Source: an uncultured Chlorobiota bacterium (GTDB lineage Bacteria; Bacteroidota; Ignavibacteria; UBA10030; UBA6906). Taken from it: a DNA stretch of 64,000 bases. How positions within the stretch are numbered: the first letter of the stretch is position 1; the number at the start of each line of letters is the position of its first letter. Below the pieces are notes generated by a model. That model was not told where the DNA came from. It worked only from the letters and a program-made list of their open reading frames with translations, and did not search any database. Location: the NCBI GenBank assembly GCA_900696645.1, contig CAADGV010000033.1, forward strand, positions 62,001 to 126,000. The letters run 5' to 3'. Both the position numbers and the translations under genes were made by a program. Of this stretch, positions 50,873 through 61,676 are shown piece after piece.

Positions 50873-52089
50873 AAACCACCGAATATGCGACAGAGGAACG
50901 AGGCGGCATTACGCTCCCGAAAGGGTTTCGGGCGGCGGGAATTCACTGCGGGGTCAAACGCATGAAGAAGGATCTGGCCTTGATAGTGTCCGACGTTCCC
51001 GCAACAGCCGCGGCGGTGTTTACGCTGAACAGAGTACAGGCCGCGCCTGTAGTTCTGAGCAAACAGCATTTTGCGACTTGCAGCAAGTTTCACGCAATTG
51101 TCATCAACAGCGGAAATGCAAATGCATGCACGGGAGAAAAGGGCTTCGAAGCGGCACGCGCAATGGCCGACGTAACGGCGCAGGTTGTGGGCGTGTATCC
51201 ATCGGAAGTCTTTGTTGCATCAACAGGCGTAATCGGCGAGCCCTTGCCCGTTGAGAAGGTCGTGAGCGGAATTCGAGCCGCAGCCGCGTTCCTGAGCGCA
51301 GGCGAGCATCAGAATGCCGCTGAAGCAATCATGACAACCGATACATTTGTGAAGTCGGCCTCTGCCACATTTGAGATTGACGGGAGAGAAGTGAATATCG
51401 GAGGTATTGCAAAGGGCTCCGGTATGATCCACCCCAACATGGCAACAATGCTCGGCTTCATTACAACTGATGCGGCAATCGAGCCGGATACATTTCAAAT
51501 GCTGTTGACGGAAACGGTTGATAGAACGTTCAACCGGATTGTCGTTGATGGCGACACCAGTACAAACGACATGGTTGTGGCGCTTGCGAACGGGGAATCA
51601 GGCATTGTTCCTCTGCGGCCCGGCACGGCAGCGTTCAGATTGTTTGCAGAACACTTCGAGAACGTACTTCGTAAGCTTGCACTCGATATTGTACGCGACG
51701 GCGAGGGAGCAACGAAACTCGTGGAAATACGCGTCGAAGGGGCGATGAACAAGGGGGACGCCCTGAAGGCTGCGAAAGCCGTGGCTCTTTCTCCACTTGT
51801 CAAGACTGCCATTCACGGCGAGGATGCGAATTGGGGGAGAATCATTGCTGCCGTTGGATACTCGGGCATTGAATTCAATCCGGCCGAATTCGAAATCATC
51901 ATCAATAAGCTGCCAATTCTTGGAAAGAACTTTACGATCTCCCTTTCAAATCAAGACGCCAACAAGCGTCTGAAAAGCGATTTCATCGAACTCGTCATTC
52001 GTCTGAACGGCGGAACGGGCATGGCAACTGTCTGGACGTGTGATTTCTCCGAGCAGTATGTAGTCATCAACGGAAGCTATCGCTCATGA
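50857..52089 (+). CDS. argJ: Glutamate N-acetyltransferase / ornithine acetyltransferase
   Basis: A 410-residue self-cleaving enzyme that recycles the acetyl group from N-acetylornithine to glutamate. The cleavage and nucleophile Thr is in the GSGMIHPNMATMLGFITTD region near residue 196; AKGSGM precedes it. Whether it also makes N-acetylglutamate from acetyl-CoA cannot be told from sequence. No argA or argE gene is present here, consistent with the cyclic pathway. Overlaps argB by four bases. Confidence 0.95.
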   Translation: MLPALETTEYATEERGGITLPKGFRAAGIHCGVKRMKKDLALIVSDVPATAAAVFTLNRVQAAPVVLSKQHFATCSKFHAIVINSGNANACTGEKGFEAARAMADVTAQVVGVYPSEVFVASTGVIGEPLPVEKVVSGIRAAAAFLSAGEHQNAAEAIMTTDTFVKSASATFEIDGREVNIGGIAKGSGMIHPNMATMLGFITTDAAIEPDTFQMLLTETVDRTFNRIVVDGDTSTNDMVVALANGESGIVPLRPGTAAFRLFAEHFENVLRKLALDIVRDGEGATKLVEIRVEGAMNKGDALKAAKAVALSPLVKTAIHGEDANWGRIIAAVGYSGIEFNPAEFEIIINKLPILGKNFTISLSNQDANKRLKSDFIELVIRLNGGTGMATVWTCDFSEQYVVINGSYRS

Positions 52090-52952
52090 ACGACAACGGA
52101 CAATTGCGCAAGGAAGATGTTCTGGTTGAAGCGCTTCCGTACATACAGCAGTTTGAGCGAACGACGTTCGTCATCAAATACGGCGGCGCTGCAATGGAAG
52201 ACGAACAACTGAAGCAGATGGTGGCACAGGACGTTACGCTGCTGCGAAAGATCGGGATCGATATTGTTGTTGTTCACGGCGGGGGGAAGGAAATCACGTT
52301 TCTTGCCAGCCGGCTGAATCTTGAAACACAATTCGTCAACGGCCAGCGGTACACCGATGCCAGCACGCGGGATGTCGTGCAGATGGTGCTTGCCGGACTG
52401 ATCAACAAGGATATTGTACGTCGCATCAACCTGCATAACGGCAACGCAATCGGCTTGAGCGGAATAGATGCGAAATTACTCATGGTGAAGCGGTACGATA
52501 GGGAGGATCTTGGTTTCGTGGGTGAGATAACAACCGTCAATGCGTCGTTCATCCGATCGATGCTAAGGGATGGATGTCTGCCCGTGATTGCCCCTCTTGG
52601 TGTTGACGGCGAAGGTACGGTGTACAACATCAACGCGGACATCGCAGCGGGTGAAATTGCCAAAGCTTTAGTAGCAACGAAGTTGATCTACATGACGGAT
52701 GTTGAAGGCATTCAGGTGGGTACGGATTTGCTGAAATGTCTCACGGAATCTGATGCACAGAATCTTATTGAGAAGAATGTAATAAGCGGCGGCATGATTC
52801 CGAAGGTGGACTCGGCGCTGGATGCACTCAAGAGCGGTGTAGGCAAAGTCCACATCATCAACGGCAAAACTCCGCATGCGTTGCTGCTGGAAATCTTCAC
52901 AACGGAGGGGGTCGGGACGGAAATCGTTCATCAAAACGGAACGCAACAATGA
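52086..52952 (+). CDS. argB: N-acetylglutamate kinase
   Basis: A 288-residue amino-acid kinase family member. KYGGAAM at the N-terminus, VVHGGGKEI glycine loop, and the C-terminal GGMIPKVDSAL with the conserved Lys. The first about 20 residues (EDVLVEALPYIQQF) resemble the N-terminal helix of arginine-inhibited hexameric forms, suggesting feedback control (inference). It overlaps argJ and argR by four bases on each side. Confidence 0.95.
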   Translation: MNDNGQLRKEDVLVEALPYIQQFERTTFVIKYGGAAMEDEQLKQMVAQDVTLLRKIGIDIVVVHGGGKEITFLASRLNLETQFVNGQRYTDASTRDVVQMVLAGLINKDIVRRINLHNGNAIGLSGIDAKLLMVKRYDREDLGFVGEITTVNASFIRSMLRDGCLPVIAPLGVDGEGTVYNINADIAAGEIAKALVATKLIYMTDVEGIQVGTDLLKCLTESDAQNLIEKNVISGGMIPKVDSALDALKSGVGKVHIINGKTPHALLLEIFTTEGVGTEIVHQNGTQQ

Positions 52953-53404
52953 ACAAGGAAGAGATTCAGAAGCGGCACGCTGCAATCAAGTCGCTCATTG
53001 CTTCGAAAGACATCTCAAATCAAACTGAGCTTGTCAATGAATTGAAGAGGAAGAGAATCGATGTCACGCAGGCAACACTTTCGCGTGACCTTGCGGAACT
53101 GGGCATCATCCGGATGCCGACGGAACACGGCTATCGTTACGAAATCAGGACGGCAAGCGCCGAGCCTGTACTGCGAGGCTTTACCGCTGAAGAAGTGATT
53201 TCTGTTGAATCAAACGAGAATCTGATCGTGATCAAGACATTTCCCGGCAGGGCGCAAGGGGTTGCGTTTTTGCTGGATAGTAAGCGTGATACGGAGATTC
53301 TGGGGACGATTGCAGGTGATGATACGATCGTTGTCATTCCCAAATCCGTCAGACAGATCAAAAAGACAATCAACAACATCTCACACTATTTGGGACTTAC
53401 CTAA
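52949..53404 (+). CDS. argR: Arginine repressor ArgR
   Basis: A 151-residue ArgR: winged helix-turn-helix at 1-70 (ATLSRDLAELGIIRMP) and the hexamerisation/arginine-binding domain with GTIAGDDTIVVIPKS at about 113-127. It lies inside the biosynthetic operon, so it would regulate its own synthesis. The paired boxes upstream of argC are the obvious target. Confidence 0.94.
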   Translation: MNKEEIQKRHAAIKSLIASKDISNQTELVNELKRKRIDVTQATLSRDLAELGIIRMPTEHGYRYEIRTASAEPVLRGFTAEEVISVESNENLIVIKTFPGRAQGVAFLLDSKRDTEILGTIAGDDTIVVIPKSVRQIKKTINNISHYLGLT

Positions 53405-54661
53405 ATGGCAAAAAACAAAATTGTTGTCGCGTATTCCGGCGGCCTCGACACGTCGGTGATGGTTCACTGGCTGAAGAATCATTACGACGCTGAAATTATC
53501 ACCTGCACCGGGAATCTCGGACAAACGAAAGAGACTGCGTCCTTGAAGGAGAAAGCCCGCGCATCCGGAGCTTCCAAAATCTACTACATAGATTTGCGGA
53601 GGGAGTTCCTTGAAAACTACGCATTCCCCGCGTTGCAGACGGGAGCTTTGTATGAGGAGGCGTATCCGATGGCGACATCCATCGGTCGGCCGCTGCTTGC
53701 AAAGACGATGGTGGAGATTGCAAGAAAAGAAGGCGCAACAATGATTGCGCACGGCTGTACCGGTAAGGGAAACGATCAGGTACGGTTCGAGGTTTCGATT
53801 GGCGCGCTTGCGCCTGATATTCACGTGCTTGCTCCGTTGAGAACCTGGGAGTTCAAGTCACGCGAAGAAGAGATTGAATATGCCGCTGCGAACGGTATTC
53901 CTGTTTCTGCAACTGTGAAGAGTCCTTATTCCATTGACGAAAATCTCTGGGGCACGAGCATTGAATGCGGCGTTCTTGAAGACCCGATGGTTGAGCCGCC
54001 GCTTGATGCATTTCAATCAACGGCATCTCCCGAGCTTGCGCCGGATGAATCCGACGAAGTGACGATAGGCTTTGAGAGAGGAATTCCTGTCAGCATTGAC
54101 AGGAGGGAAATGGATAGCATCTCTCTCGTGGAATTTCTTAATTCACTTGGTGCACGCAATGCCATAGGCAGGTTGGATTTGATTGAGAACCGGCTTGTCG
54201 GGATTAAGTCGCGTGAAGTATACGAAGCGCCGGCGGCGACGATTCTCCATTTTGCGCACAAAGAACTTGAGCGGCTGACGCTTGACAAAAGTGTAGCGCA
54301 TTACAAGTCGTTGGTTGCGCACGAATATGCGAATCTCATTTATAACGGATTGTGGCACTCGCCGCTACGCGAAGCCCTTTCTGCGTTTGTGGCGAAAACT
54401 CAGGAACGAGTCACCGGCATTGTAAAAGTCAAACTATATAAGGGAACAATCCGGGTAATTGCACGAAGTTCGCCCTATTCACTCTATGATTCGAAACTGG
54501 CAACCTACACAGCGGAAGATCAGTTTGATCATACAGCCTCTGAAGGTTTCATCAAGATTTACGGGCTGCCTTTGAAGACGTACAACAGTGTTGGCGACAT
54601 TGTTCCTTCCAACGGCAAGAAGAACAGGCAACAGGTGGGGAAGTATGCCACTGTGGAATAG
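53405..54661 (+). CDS. argG: Argininosuccinate synthase
   Basis: A 418-residue ATP-dependent ligase of citrulline and aspartate. The P-loop is [12 protein letters not shown], with [13 protein letters not shown] and [15 protein letters not shown] as further family marks. ATG 53405 is directly adjacent to the argR stop. Its end overlaps argH by 17 bases. Citrulline must come from an ornithine-type carbamoyltransferase that is not encoded in this cluster. Confidence 0.96.
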   Translation: MAKNKIVVAYSGGLDTSVMVHWLKNHYDAEIITCTGNLGQTKETASLKEKARASGASKIYYIDLRREFLENYAFPALQTGALYEEAYPMATSIGRPLLAKTMVEIARKEGATMIAHGCTGKGNDQVRFEVSIGALAPDIHVLAPLRTWEFKSREEEIEYAAANGIPVSATVKSPYSIDENLWGTSIECGVLEDPMVEPPLDAFQSTASPELAPDESDEVTIGFERGIPVSIDRREMDSISLVEFLNSLGARNAIGRLDLIENRLVGIKSREVYEAPAATILHFAHKELERLTLDKSVAHYKSLVAHEYANLIYNGLWHSPLREALSAFVAKTQERVTGIVKVKLYKGTIRVIARSSPYSLYDSKLATYTAEDQFDHTASEGFIKIYGLPLKTYNSVGDIVPSNGKKNRQQVGKYATVE

Positions 54662-56015
54662 CCGTTTCCGAAAGCCGCTCAACTACGAGGTGTTGAAGTT
54701 TACGTCATCCATCGAGATCGACAAGCGCTTGTACAATGACGATATTGACGGGAGCATTGCTCATGTCCGGATGTTGATCAAGAAAAAGATCATCTCACAC
54801 TCTGACGGGAAGGCAATCCAGCGCGGCCTTGAACGCATTCGAAAGGAAATCGCCTCGGGCAAGCTCAGTATCAACTGGCGCAATGAAGATATCCATACGT
54901 TGATTGAAGAGCGGCTTGTCCGATTGATTGGTGAGAGGGGGAAAAGACTCCACGCAGCACGAAGCCGGAATGACCAGGTGGCGCTTGATGAGCGGCTCTA
55001 TCTCCGGAAAGAAATTCAGGAGACAGTAAAACGAATCAACGCCCTGCAACTGACTCTGCTGTCACAAGCCGAGTCTCACAAAACGACAGTCGTGCCCGGC
55101 TACACGCATTTACAACGGGCGCAGCCGATTCTCTTTGCTCACCATCTGCTCGCCTACATTTCCATGTTCGAGCGTGACGTTGAGAGACTTAGAGATTGCG
55201 GAAAACGCAACAATTATTCCCCGCTTGGTGCAGCCGCTTTTGCAGGCACGTCTCTGAGTATCGACAGAAAAATGACGGCCCGGGTTCTCGGCTTCAGCGG
55301 AATTGTGGAGAACAGCATCGACGCCGTAAGCGATAGGGATGTACTCATTGAGTTCATCGGCGCCTGCGCGATTACGATGATGCATCTCAGCCGGCTTTCG
55401 GAAGAGATGGTGTTGTGGTGTTCGCAAGAATTCGGCTTCGCGCAACTCGATGATGCATACGCAACAGGCAGCAGTCTGATGCCGAACAAAAAGAACCCTG
55501 ACATACCCGAGTTGATTCGCGGCAAAACCGGGAGAGTATACGGCAGCTTGATGGGCCTCCTGACAGTCATGAAGGCTCTGCCGCTTGCGTATAATCGTGA
55601 TATGCAAGAGGACAAGATTCACCTGTTTGAGGCCGTGGAGACGACAAAGGACTCGCTACGCCTGGCAACTCTCATGATGAAGCATACAACATTCCGCTCG
55701 GATAGATTCGAAAAGCAATTGAAGGGAGATTTCGCGCTTGCAACCGATCTCGCCGAGTACCTGGTGCGAAGGGGAGTTCCGTTCAGAAGCGCGCATTCCG
55801 CGCTCGGCAATCTGGTTGCGCTCTGCAACGCCCGGCGGTGCTTGCTTCATGAGTTATCTCTCGTTGACTTCAAGAAGGCATCTCCATCGTTCGAAGAAGA
55901 TGTGTTTCTATTGCTTTATCCGGGTGCCAGCGTCAAGGGCAAGAGTTCTGAGGGTAGTACATCGCCCGAAGAAGTGGAGAAGGCGTTACGTCAATGGAAG
56001 AAACGGCTCAGATAG
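54645..56015 (+). CDS. argH: Argininosuccinate lyase
   Basis: A 456-residue fumarase/aspartase-superfamily enzyme releasing arginine and fumarate. The catalytic loop [20 protein letters not shown] and the [10 protein letters not shown] and YTHLQRAQP motifs are intact. ATG 54645 lies within the end of argG. Last gene of the arginine operon. Confidence 0.95.
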   Translation: MPLWNSRFRKPLNYEVLKFTSSIEIDKRLYNDDIDGSIAHVRMLIKKKIISHSDGKAIQRGLERIRKEIASGKLSINWRNEDIHTLIEERLVRLIGERGKRLHAARSRNDQVALDERLYLRKEIQETVKRINALQLTLLSQAESHKTTVVPGYTHLQRAQPILFAHHLLAYISMFERDVERLRDCGKRNNYSPLGAAAFAGTSLSIDRKMTARVLGFSGIVENSIDAVSDRDVLIEFIGACAITMMHLSRLSEEMVLWCSQEFGFAQLDDAYATGSSLMPNKKNPDIPELIRGKTGRVYGSLMGLLTVMKALPLAYNRDMQEDKIHLFEAVETTKDSLRLATLMMKHTTFRSDRFEKQLKGDFALATDLAEYLVRRGVPFRSAHSALGNLVALCNARRCLLHELSLVDFKKASPSFEEDVFLLLYPGASVKGKSSEGSTSPEEVEKALRQWKKRLR

Positions 56016-56053
56016 AGAGGGAGCATGAATATGGTGATTGTTTGAATTTCTTG

Positions 56054-56082
56054 TTGACAAAGCCCCCCCTCTTTCCTACATT
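56054..56082 (+). promoter_or_regulatory. Promoter of the envelope operon
   Basis: TTGACA (56054-56059), 17 bases with a run of seven C, then TACATT (56077-56082). It lies about 200 bases before the lipoprotein gene at 56281. The leader between holds only small hairpins, and I see no riboswitch. Confidence 0.5.
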
Positions 56083-56280
56083 TAATCACCATCATTAAGT
56101 TACGTTCACACCATCAAAGCCCATCGCACGTTACACAAGTCAGTCCGGTCGAAGATGTGTTCCGTGTGCGGTCAAAGGGGTCACAGAAGTACAAACAGGC
56201 AACCCGGTGTGGCGCAATGATGCGCGGATCGAAAACCTTCACACAATCTTCATCACAAACAACTTGGTCGCTATTACGCT

Positions 56281-56913
56281 ATGCGAACTCACACACCTAA
56301 ACCCTTCTATTGGCTGACATCTCTCCTTATCGCTGTTGCGATGTTCGGGATATCATGCCAGCAGTACGAGTATTCGTCGCCCGGCCCGGGAATTCTTGAA
56401 CTCAGATTGGCGGTAAAGAATACACGGGAGAATATCATTCCGTTCAATGATTTCAGTTTTCTGAATATCGTCATCAGGGACATGGCGGTGTTGAGAAACG
56501 ACGGAACGTATCTAATCGTCTTGTCTGATCTTCACGCCATTCAACGCAAAGAAAATGGTGATACGCTGAATTGTATTACCTTTGCGGCAAGAGATTCTCA
56601 AATCGTCTTGGGACAGGTGTACGCTCCTCCGGGGACGTATGTGGGTCTGGGGCTTGACAAGATGACGGCGGTTGTGCACGACCCGTTCTTACTGCGGTTT
56701 GATGGGAACCGGTATACACCAATTGCGATTCTCGATGTTGGCCCTGCCCAGAAATTCACTATGATCCAGCCTCCTCCTCCGTTTGATGTAAAGGAGTCCC
56801 GAAAAACAATTGTGACGTTCACGCTTGATCTTGATCAGTCGATGCCACGCCGAACAGAGTGGTTCGAGTGGGTGGCGCCGTTGGTGTATATATCCTCAAT
56901 TCAATATTTATAG
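56281..56913 (+). CDS. Lipoprotein, DUF4382-like
   Basis: A 210-residue lipoprotein with the lipobox FGISC at about residue 26. The mature part is all-beta in appearance (LELRLAVKNTRENI, FLNIVIRDMAVL, PGTYVGLGLDKMTAVV), like DUF4382 surface lipoproteins. First gene of the envelope operon; 26 bases before the next lipoprotein gene. Function unknown. Confidence 0.68.
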   Translation: MRTHTPKPFYWLTSLLIAVAMFGISCQQYEYSSPGPGILELRLAVKNTRENIIPFNDFSFLNIVIRDMAVLRNDGTYLIVLSDLHAIQRKENGDTLNCITFAARDSQIVLGQVYAPPGTYVGLGLDKMTAVVHDPFLLRFDGNRYTPIAILDVGPAQKFTMIQPPPPFDVKESRKTIVTFTLDLDQSMPRRTEWFEWVAPLVYISSIQYL

Positions 56914-56938
56914 TTACAGCCAAAGAGTTCGAAGCGCT

Positions 56939-58789
56939 ATGAATAGTACATCTCCACAATCTCGATTTGTTCCGAAGCCGCGAACAGTGTTGCTGGCCGT
57001 TCTTCTTGCGGGAGTGATGCTTGGCCTGTGGAACTGCAACTATCCGGATACGCCTGCAGCCGGCAATTCACTGCCCACCACACGGCTGGCAAACGTACCG
57101 GCAAACGACACGATTGCCCAATATATCAGTCTGGGCGTTATTCCGGAAATCACCCTTTTCTGGCTTGGCGATGACCCGGATGGCTATGTTGTCGCTTACA
57201 GGTATCGGTGGATTGACTTCTTTAGCGGACAACAGCGTCCTCAGCCATATCAAACGGTACTCAATCTTGTCAGCATTGGCCCTACGCCGCTTGAACGAAT
57301 GATGCTTGTGAAGGGGAACCAAAATTCGATTCCCAATATCTACACGTTTTTTGCGACCCTGACGAATCAGGATGGCGCCCTCATTAGCGCAATTGGCGAT
57401 TCGTTGGCGACGGGCAGAACATTTGCCGTTCCGTACAAAACAGGATTGGTCGTAGGTGACTCTGTTGCCGGTGCCGATTCCGTTGTTCATCGTTCGCCGA
57501 CAACCGGGCGTTTTATTTTCGATTCGCCGGCAGACAGCAACATGCATCGCTTCGAGGTTGCTTCGATTGACAACAACGGTGGAATCGACCCGAACCCTGC
57601 CTACGTGAATTTCTGGACTTTGCGGTCACCTGCTCCGCTCGTAACGGTTACAGCGCCCGTGGTGAATACACAGATAAGCTCAGGACTGTCTGATACCAAT
57701 CAGATTGCGATCAGACATGCAACCGACCGATTCCCCGGGTTGAGGATTGACTTTAGTGCAATAGACTTCAGTACCGATGAGCGTGTGTTCTCTTGGGCGG
57801 TGGATGATACGCTTGACCCTGCGAGTTGGTCTCCGTGGAGCGAGAACACCTTTGCTCTTGTAACAGCCTCGTCCTTCAAGCCGATTGTCACGGGCTGGCA
57901 CAATTTCTACGTCCGCGCTAAGAACCGGTGGGGTGTGCTGAGTAATATCGCCACTTACAGGCACTCTACAGGGCAGGGGAGCTTCAAAGCGACTATTGTG
58001 GCAATAGATAGCGTCGGGTATGTTCCCCGAATTCTGGTGATCAATTCGGCACCACCGCCAAGCGGAGCTGTACCTTGGGGAATTGACACCACAGCGAGCA
58101 GGAACTTCTATTCAGGCATTCTTGATGCAGTCGGAAAGGCAGGCAAATATGATATTTGGACTGTAGCCGGTCGTCCGATTGCCAGTGCTTTTCCAAGTGT
58201 CATCACGCTGGGACAATACTCGACCGTTATTCTCTTAATGGATCAGAAACTGCCCGCAATCGGAGGGGCTGTGTATCAGTTTGACCCAACGCGTCAAACC
58301 AACATGAAGAGGTACCTCACAGCGGGCGGAAATCTGATCTTTAGTGGTCCTGTGAATTACATTACGGCAATTCAGAACTTCGAGCCATGGTCTGTTGAGA
58401 TATTCCATACCCTTCCCTCTCCGCCTCCGTATCCGCAGCGCATGAACATTAATCTCGATTTCCGAGGTACACGCGGACACAATGGCTATCCCGACTTGAC
58501 AATTGACCCTGCAAAATTACCGGCCGACTCACTTGGCTCTCTCAGGCAGATCATAGTTAACATCCCAGCCGGTTTTGGGGAGACGATTGGGTGGTTCAAT
58601 TCGAGAACCAGCGATCCGATATGGAATAATGCTCCGGTGGGTATTCGTTTCCTGGCGCCCGATCCTGTTCCGCCGGCACGTAGAACTTATTCGGTTGTTC
58701 ACTTTGGTTTCCCGCTATATTATGCAGAACAGGCTTCTGCTATTCAAGCTATGCAAAAAGCGCTCACAGACGTACATGAACTGCCATGA
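56939..58789 (+). CDS. Large lipoprotein with fibronectin-like regions
   Basis: A 616-residue lipoprotein; signal anchor LLAVLLAGVMLGLWNC with the lipobox Cys near residue 33. The mature part looks like repeated beta-sandwich domains (PEITLFWLGDDPDGYVVAYRYRW, then FSWAVDDTLDPASWSPW). A Rossmann-like C-terminal half follows (RILVINSAPPPSG, YSTVILLMDQ, RYLTAGGNLIFSG). Overlaps the TonB receptor frame by four bases. Surface-exposed by comparison with Ignavibacteria operons of this form; function unknown. Confidence 0.7.
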   Translation: MNSTSPQSRFVPKPRTVLLAVLLAGVMLGLWNCNYPDTPAAGNSLPTTRLANVPANDTIAQYISLGVIPEITLFWLGDDPDGYVVAYRYRWIDFFSGQQRPQPYQTVLNLVSIGPTPLERMMLVKGNQNSIPNIYTFFATLTNQDGALISAIGDSLATGRTFAVPYKTGLVVGDSVAGADSVVHRSPTTGRFIFDSPADSNMHRFEVASIDNNGGIDPNPAYVNFWTLRSPAPLVTVTAPVVNTQISSGLSDTNQIAIRHATDRFPGLRIDFSAIDFSTDERVFSWAVDDTLDPASWSPWSENTFALVTASSFKPIVTGWHNFYVRAKNRWGVLSNIATYRHSTGQGSFKATIVAIDSVGYVPRILVINSAPPPSGAVPWGIDTTASRNFYSGILDAVGKAGKYDIWTVAGRPIASAFPSVITLGQYSTVILLMDQKLPAIGGAVYQFDPTRQTNMKRYLTAGGNLIFSGPVNYITAIQNFEPWSVEIFHTLPSPPPYPQRMNINLDFRGTRGHNGYPDLTIDPAKLPADSLGSLRQIIVNIPAGFGETIGWFNSRTSDPIWNNAPVGIRFLAPDPVPPARRTYSVVHFGFPLYYAEQASAIQAMQKALTDVHELP

Positions 58790-58827
58790 TGACGAACTTA
58801 TTCTCTTCGAAACAGGAGGGGCTCTCA

Positions 58828-61671
58828 ATGAAATTCCTACGTAAAGCTGCGTTTATTCTTCTGTCTATCAGTGTCGTGTGGAGAGGGTACGCGGGTACAA
58901 CGGGAGCTCTTGCAGGAAAGGTTACCGACGTGTCTACCGGTGAACCGCTTCCCGGTGTCAATATTGTAGTCGTGGGAAGCGGACGCGGCGGCGTCACCAA
59001 CACAAAAGGTGAGTTTTCCATTACCGGTATCACGGAAGGTTCTTACGTTCTCCGTGCCTCGCTTATCGGGTACAAGGCGATGGAAACGCAAAAGGTGCAA
59101 ATTGATGCCGACCAGACAACAGTGTTCAATTTCAGGCTGGCGAGCACGGATATCGAAGTGGAAGGCGTAACGGCATTTGGCGAGAGGCCGATAGTTGACG
59201 TGCGCAAGCTTTCCGGGGACCAGACTTTCAGCAAAGATAAGATCGAGCAACTTCCAAACCTGAAGGGTGTTGAAGATGTGCTTACGCTTCAGGCTGGCGT
59301 CGTGAAGTTCGGCAACCAGTTGTTTCTCCGCGGTGGAAGGGCGAACGAAACACAGATCCTTATTGACGGCGTGCCGGTGAGCAATGTTGGCGGCGGTGGT
59401 ACGGCAACGGGAACGAGCAGCGCAAATGAGCAATTGCAGCAACTGTATTCCGGAACCGGAACAGCCGGCGGCGGAGCGCTGTCGGTAGCGGCAAACGCCA
59501 TTCAGTCCGTTAGCGTCTCCAGTAGCGGTCTCGATGCCGAATATGGCAATGCGCAGTCGGGCGTTGTGAATATCACGACAAAGGCTGGTGGGGAGAAATA
59601 CACTGCCTCCGGTCAATTTCGGACGGATGGTATTTCAGCAGGCGGCGGCCAGAACGAACGATACTATTCTGCCAATCTCGGTGGCCCGGAGCCGATTACG
59701 TCATATCTCCTGCCATCAATGGGTGTTGAGGTCCCGGGGAAACTCTCATTCTTCATGAGTGCAGACTTTAACCAGCAGGATGGTGCATACAAGTTCAATC
59801 AGGATCAGTTCTATAACCCCCAACGCCGGAAGGTGAAGTTTGGAGGAATTTTTGGAGGGCTGTTGGGCGGACTTGGGTTCAACTACACGGATAAGCAATC
59901 CAACACATATTCATTCAATACGAAATTATCATATTTCGTCGGAGAGAGCGATCAGTTCTCCTATAGCTACCGGGCAAACATCGAATCACGGCGGTCGCTT
60001 TACGGCAATTACAGCTGGCGAGACCTGTCGGACTCATTGGGAACACGGCTTCGGTTGAATACGCAGAATGTTGTTCAGTGGACCCACATCATCGGGCTGA
60101 ATACATTGCTGCGGGGATTCGTCAGTCGGCAAGAAACACAGGAAGAATACACGATTGGAGATCTGAATCCTGCACAATATTCCACCGTGACGAATCTGGC
60201 CGACCGTGACCCGAACCAGGATGGATTTAACGACCTCGGTACGGGCCAAAGCTGGAGCAACAGCAACACTGTATTGTGGAATGCGAAATTTGACTACAGC
60301 AGTCAAGTTCACGAATTGCACTATTTGAAGACGGGTATCGAATATTTCTACGAACAGTTGCGTGGAACGAGCATTTCCTTTCCGCAGGCACCGTTCGGTG
60401 AGCGACGACGGGCAGACAGTTTGAGTGGCGGTGTCGGTTTGTATCCGGGCTATGGCCGGGGTCGTTGGGTGACTAACGCCATGCCCAGTCGCGGTGGCCT
60501 GTATGTTCAGGACAATATCGAGTTCGGGCAGGGGCTTCTCTCGATTCATGTCGGACTTCGTTACGATTGGTTTTATCTCGGAAAGCAAGTGTTTGACCGG
60601 GGTCCGTCAGGGTTTGTAACACGCTGGGAGCAGGCAACAGGACTCAAAGCAACGTGGTTGGACAAGAAGTCCTTCTTCTCACAATTTACGAGCGGGAACT
60701 TCAGCCCGCGGCTTGCAATCGGGTATCCGGTTTCGCAAACTACGAAATTCTACTTCAACTACGGTCACTTCCTCCAGCATCCGGATAGAGATCAGCTTTA
60801 TCGGTTCCCGTTGTTGATTGATATTTCCGGCAACTACGCAGGTAACCCCGGTCTGAAACCGCAGCGTACCGTTCAGTATGAAGCTGGATTTGAGCAGGCT
60901 ATCTTTGATGATCTCGCAATAGCCATCCGCGGATTCTACAAAGATATCTTTGACTACGTTGCACCGTTGAATACCGGACAAATCAACCTTAATGTTAACC
61001 TCGATTATGCCAGCGCACGCGGCTTTGAAATCATCCTCAACAAAGCCCTCTCGGATCATTATTCGGGAAGTATCGGCTACACTTTCCAGATTGCAAAGGG
61101 ACGTTCGTCAAACCCGTTTGCCGCATTGAACAGCCCGCAACTGCAGGGTCTGCCGCGTGAAACGCGGTTGGACTACGATCAACAACATACACTGAACCTC
61201 TTTGTTGCATATCGCGTAGCACCGGGTGAAGACTACGAGGTGTTTGGAATTCCGCTTGACAACTGGGGCGCTTCGGTGACATTCAATTTCGGAAGTGGCT
61301 TCCCGTACACGCCCTACAACAGGGGTAGAAGCCTGGAGGATGTGTACCTGCTGAACACAGGCAACGGGCCGTTTACATCCGAGCTTAATCTTTCGATGTA
61401 CAAGGGATTCAAGGTGTTTGATAAGCTAAACCTCACGGTCTCGCTTGACATTCTCAATCTCCTGAATCGAAAGAACGTCGATTTGAATGCCGGCGGATTT
61501 AATTCGTTGACAGGACGGCCGATTCTGTTCGGCGACTACAATCCGGAAACGGGCGTAATTTATCCGTGGGGAGGTTTCGACGGAAGCCAATCACTGGATG
61601 CGCGTGTGCCACCGTACATTTTCAGGGCACCAAGACAAATTGCATTAGGAATGAAGATTAATTGGGACTAA
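58828..61671 (+). CDS. TonB-dependent outer-membrane receptor
   Basis: A 947-residue receptor. Signal peptide 1-23 (AFILLSISVVWRGYAG), carboxypeptidase-regulatory domain at about 27-110 (GKVTDVSTGEPLPGVNIVV, RGGVTNTKGEFSI), plug at about 115-260 (LFLRGGRANETQILIDGVPV), and the 22-strand barrel to the end. I chose ATG 58828 because AGGAGG precedes it and it opens the signal peptide; the upstream ATG at 58786 adds 14 non-hydrophobic residues. The substrate is unknown. No SusD partner follows; a sorting-domain protein takes that place. Confidence 0.9.
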   Translation: MKFLRKAAFILLSISVVWRGYAGTTGALAGKVTDVSTGEPLPGVNIVVVGSGRGGVTNTKGEFSITGITEGSYVLRASLIGYKAMETQKVQIDADQTTVFNFRLASTDIEVEGVTAFGERPIVDVRKLSGDQTFSKDKIEQLPNLKGVEDVLTLQAGVVKFGNQLFLRGGRANETQILIDGVPVSNVGGGGTATGTSSANEQLQQLYSGTGTAGGGALSVAANAIQSVSVSSSGLDAEYGNAQSGVVNITTKAGGEKYTASGQFRTDGISAGGGQNERYYSANLGGPEPITSYLLPSMGVEVPGKLSFFMSADFNQQDGAYKFNQDQFYNPQRRKVKFGGIFGGLLGGLGFNYTDKQSNTYSFNTKLSYFVGESDQFSYSYRANIESRRSLYGNYSWRDLSDSLGTRLRLNTQNVVQWTHIIGLNTLLRGFVSRQETQEEYTIGDLNPAQYSTVTNLADRDPNQDGFNDLGTGQSWSNSNTVLWNAKFDYSSQVHELHYLKTGIEYFYEQLRGTSISFPQAPFGERRRADSLSGGVGLYPGYGRGRWVTNAMPSRGGLYVQDNIEFGQGLLSIHVGLRYDWFYLGKQVFDRGPSGFVTRWEQATGLKATWLDKKSFFSQFTSGNFSPRLAIGYPVSQTTKFYFNYGHFLQHPDRDQLYRFPLLIDISGNYAGNPGLKPQRTVQYEAGFEQAIFDDLAIAIRGFYKDIFDYVAPLNTGQINLNVNLDYASARGFEIILNKALSDHYSGSIGYTFQIAKGRSSNPFAALNSPQLQGLPRETRLDYDQQHTLNLFVAYRVAPGEDYEVFGIPLDNWGASVTFNFGSGFPYTPYNRGRSLEDVYLLNTGNGPFTSELNLSMYKGFKVFDKLNLTVSLDILNLLNRKNVDLNAGGFNSLTGRPILFGDYNPETGVIYPWGGFDGSQSLDARVPPYIFRAPRQIALGMKINWD

Positions 61672-61676
61672 GGCCT

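Noticed and set aside
56083..56280. Riboswitch in the leader of the envelope operon
   Set aside because: Only short, weak hairpins are seen and no known aptamer core can be recognised.
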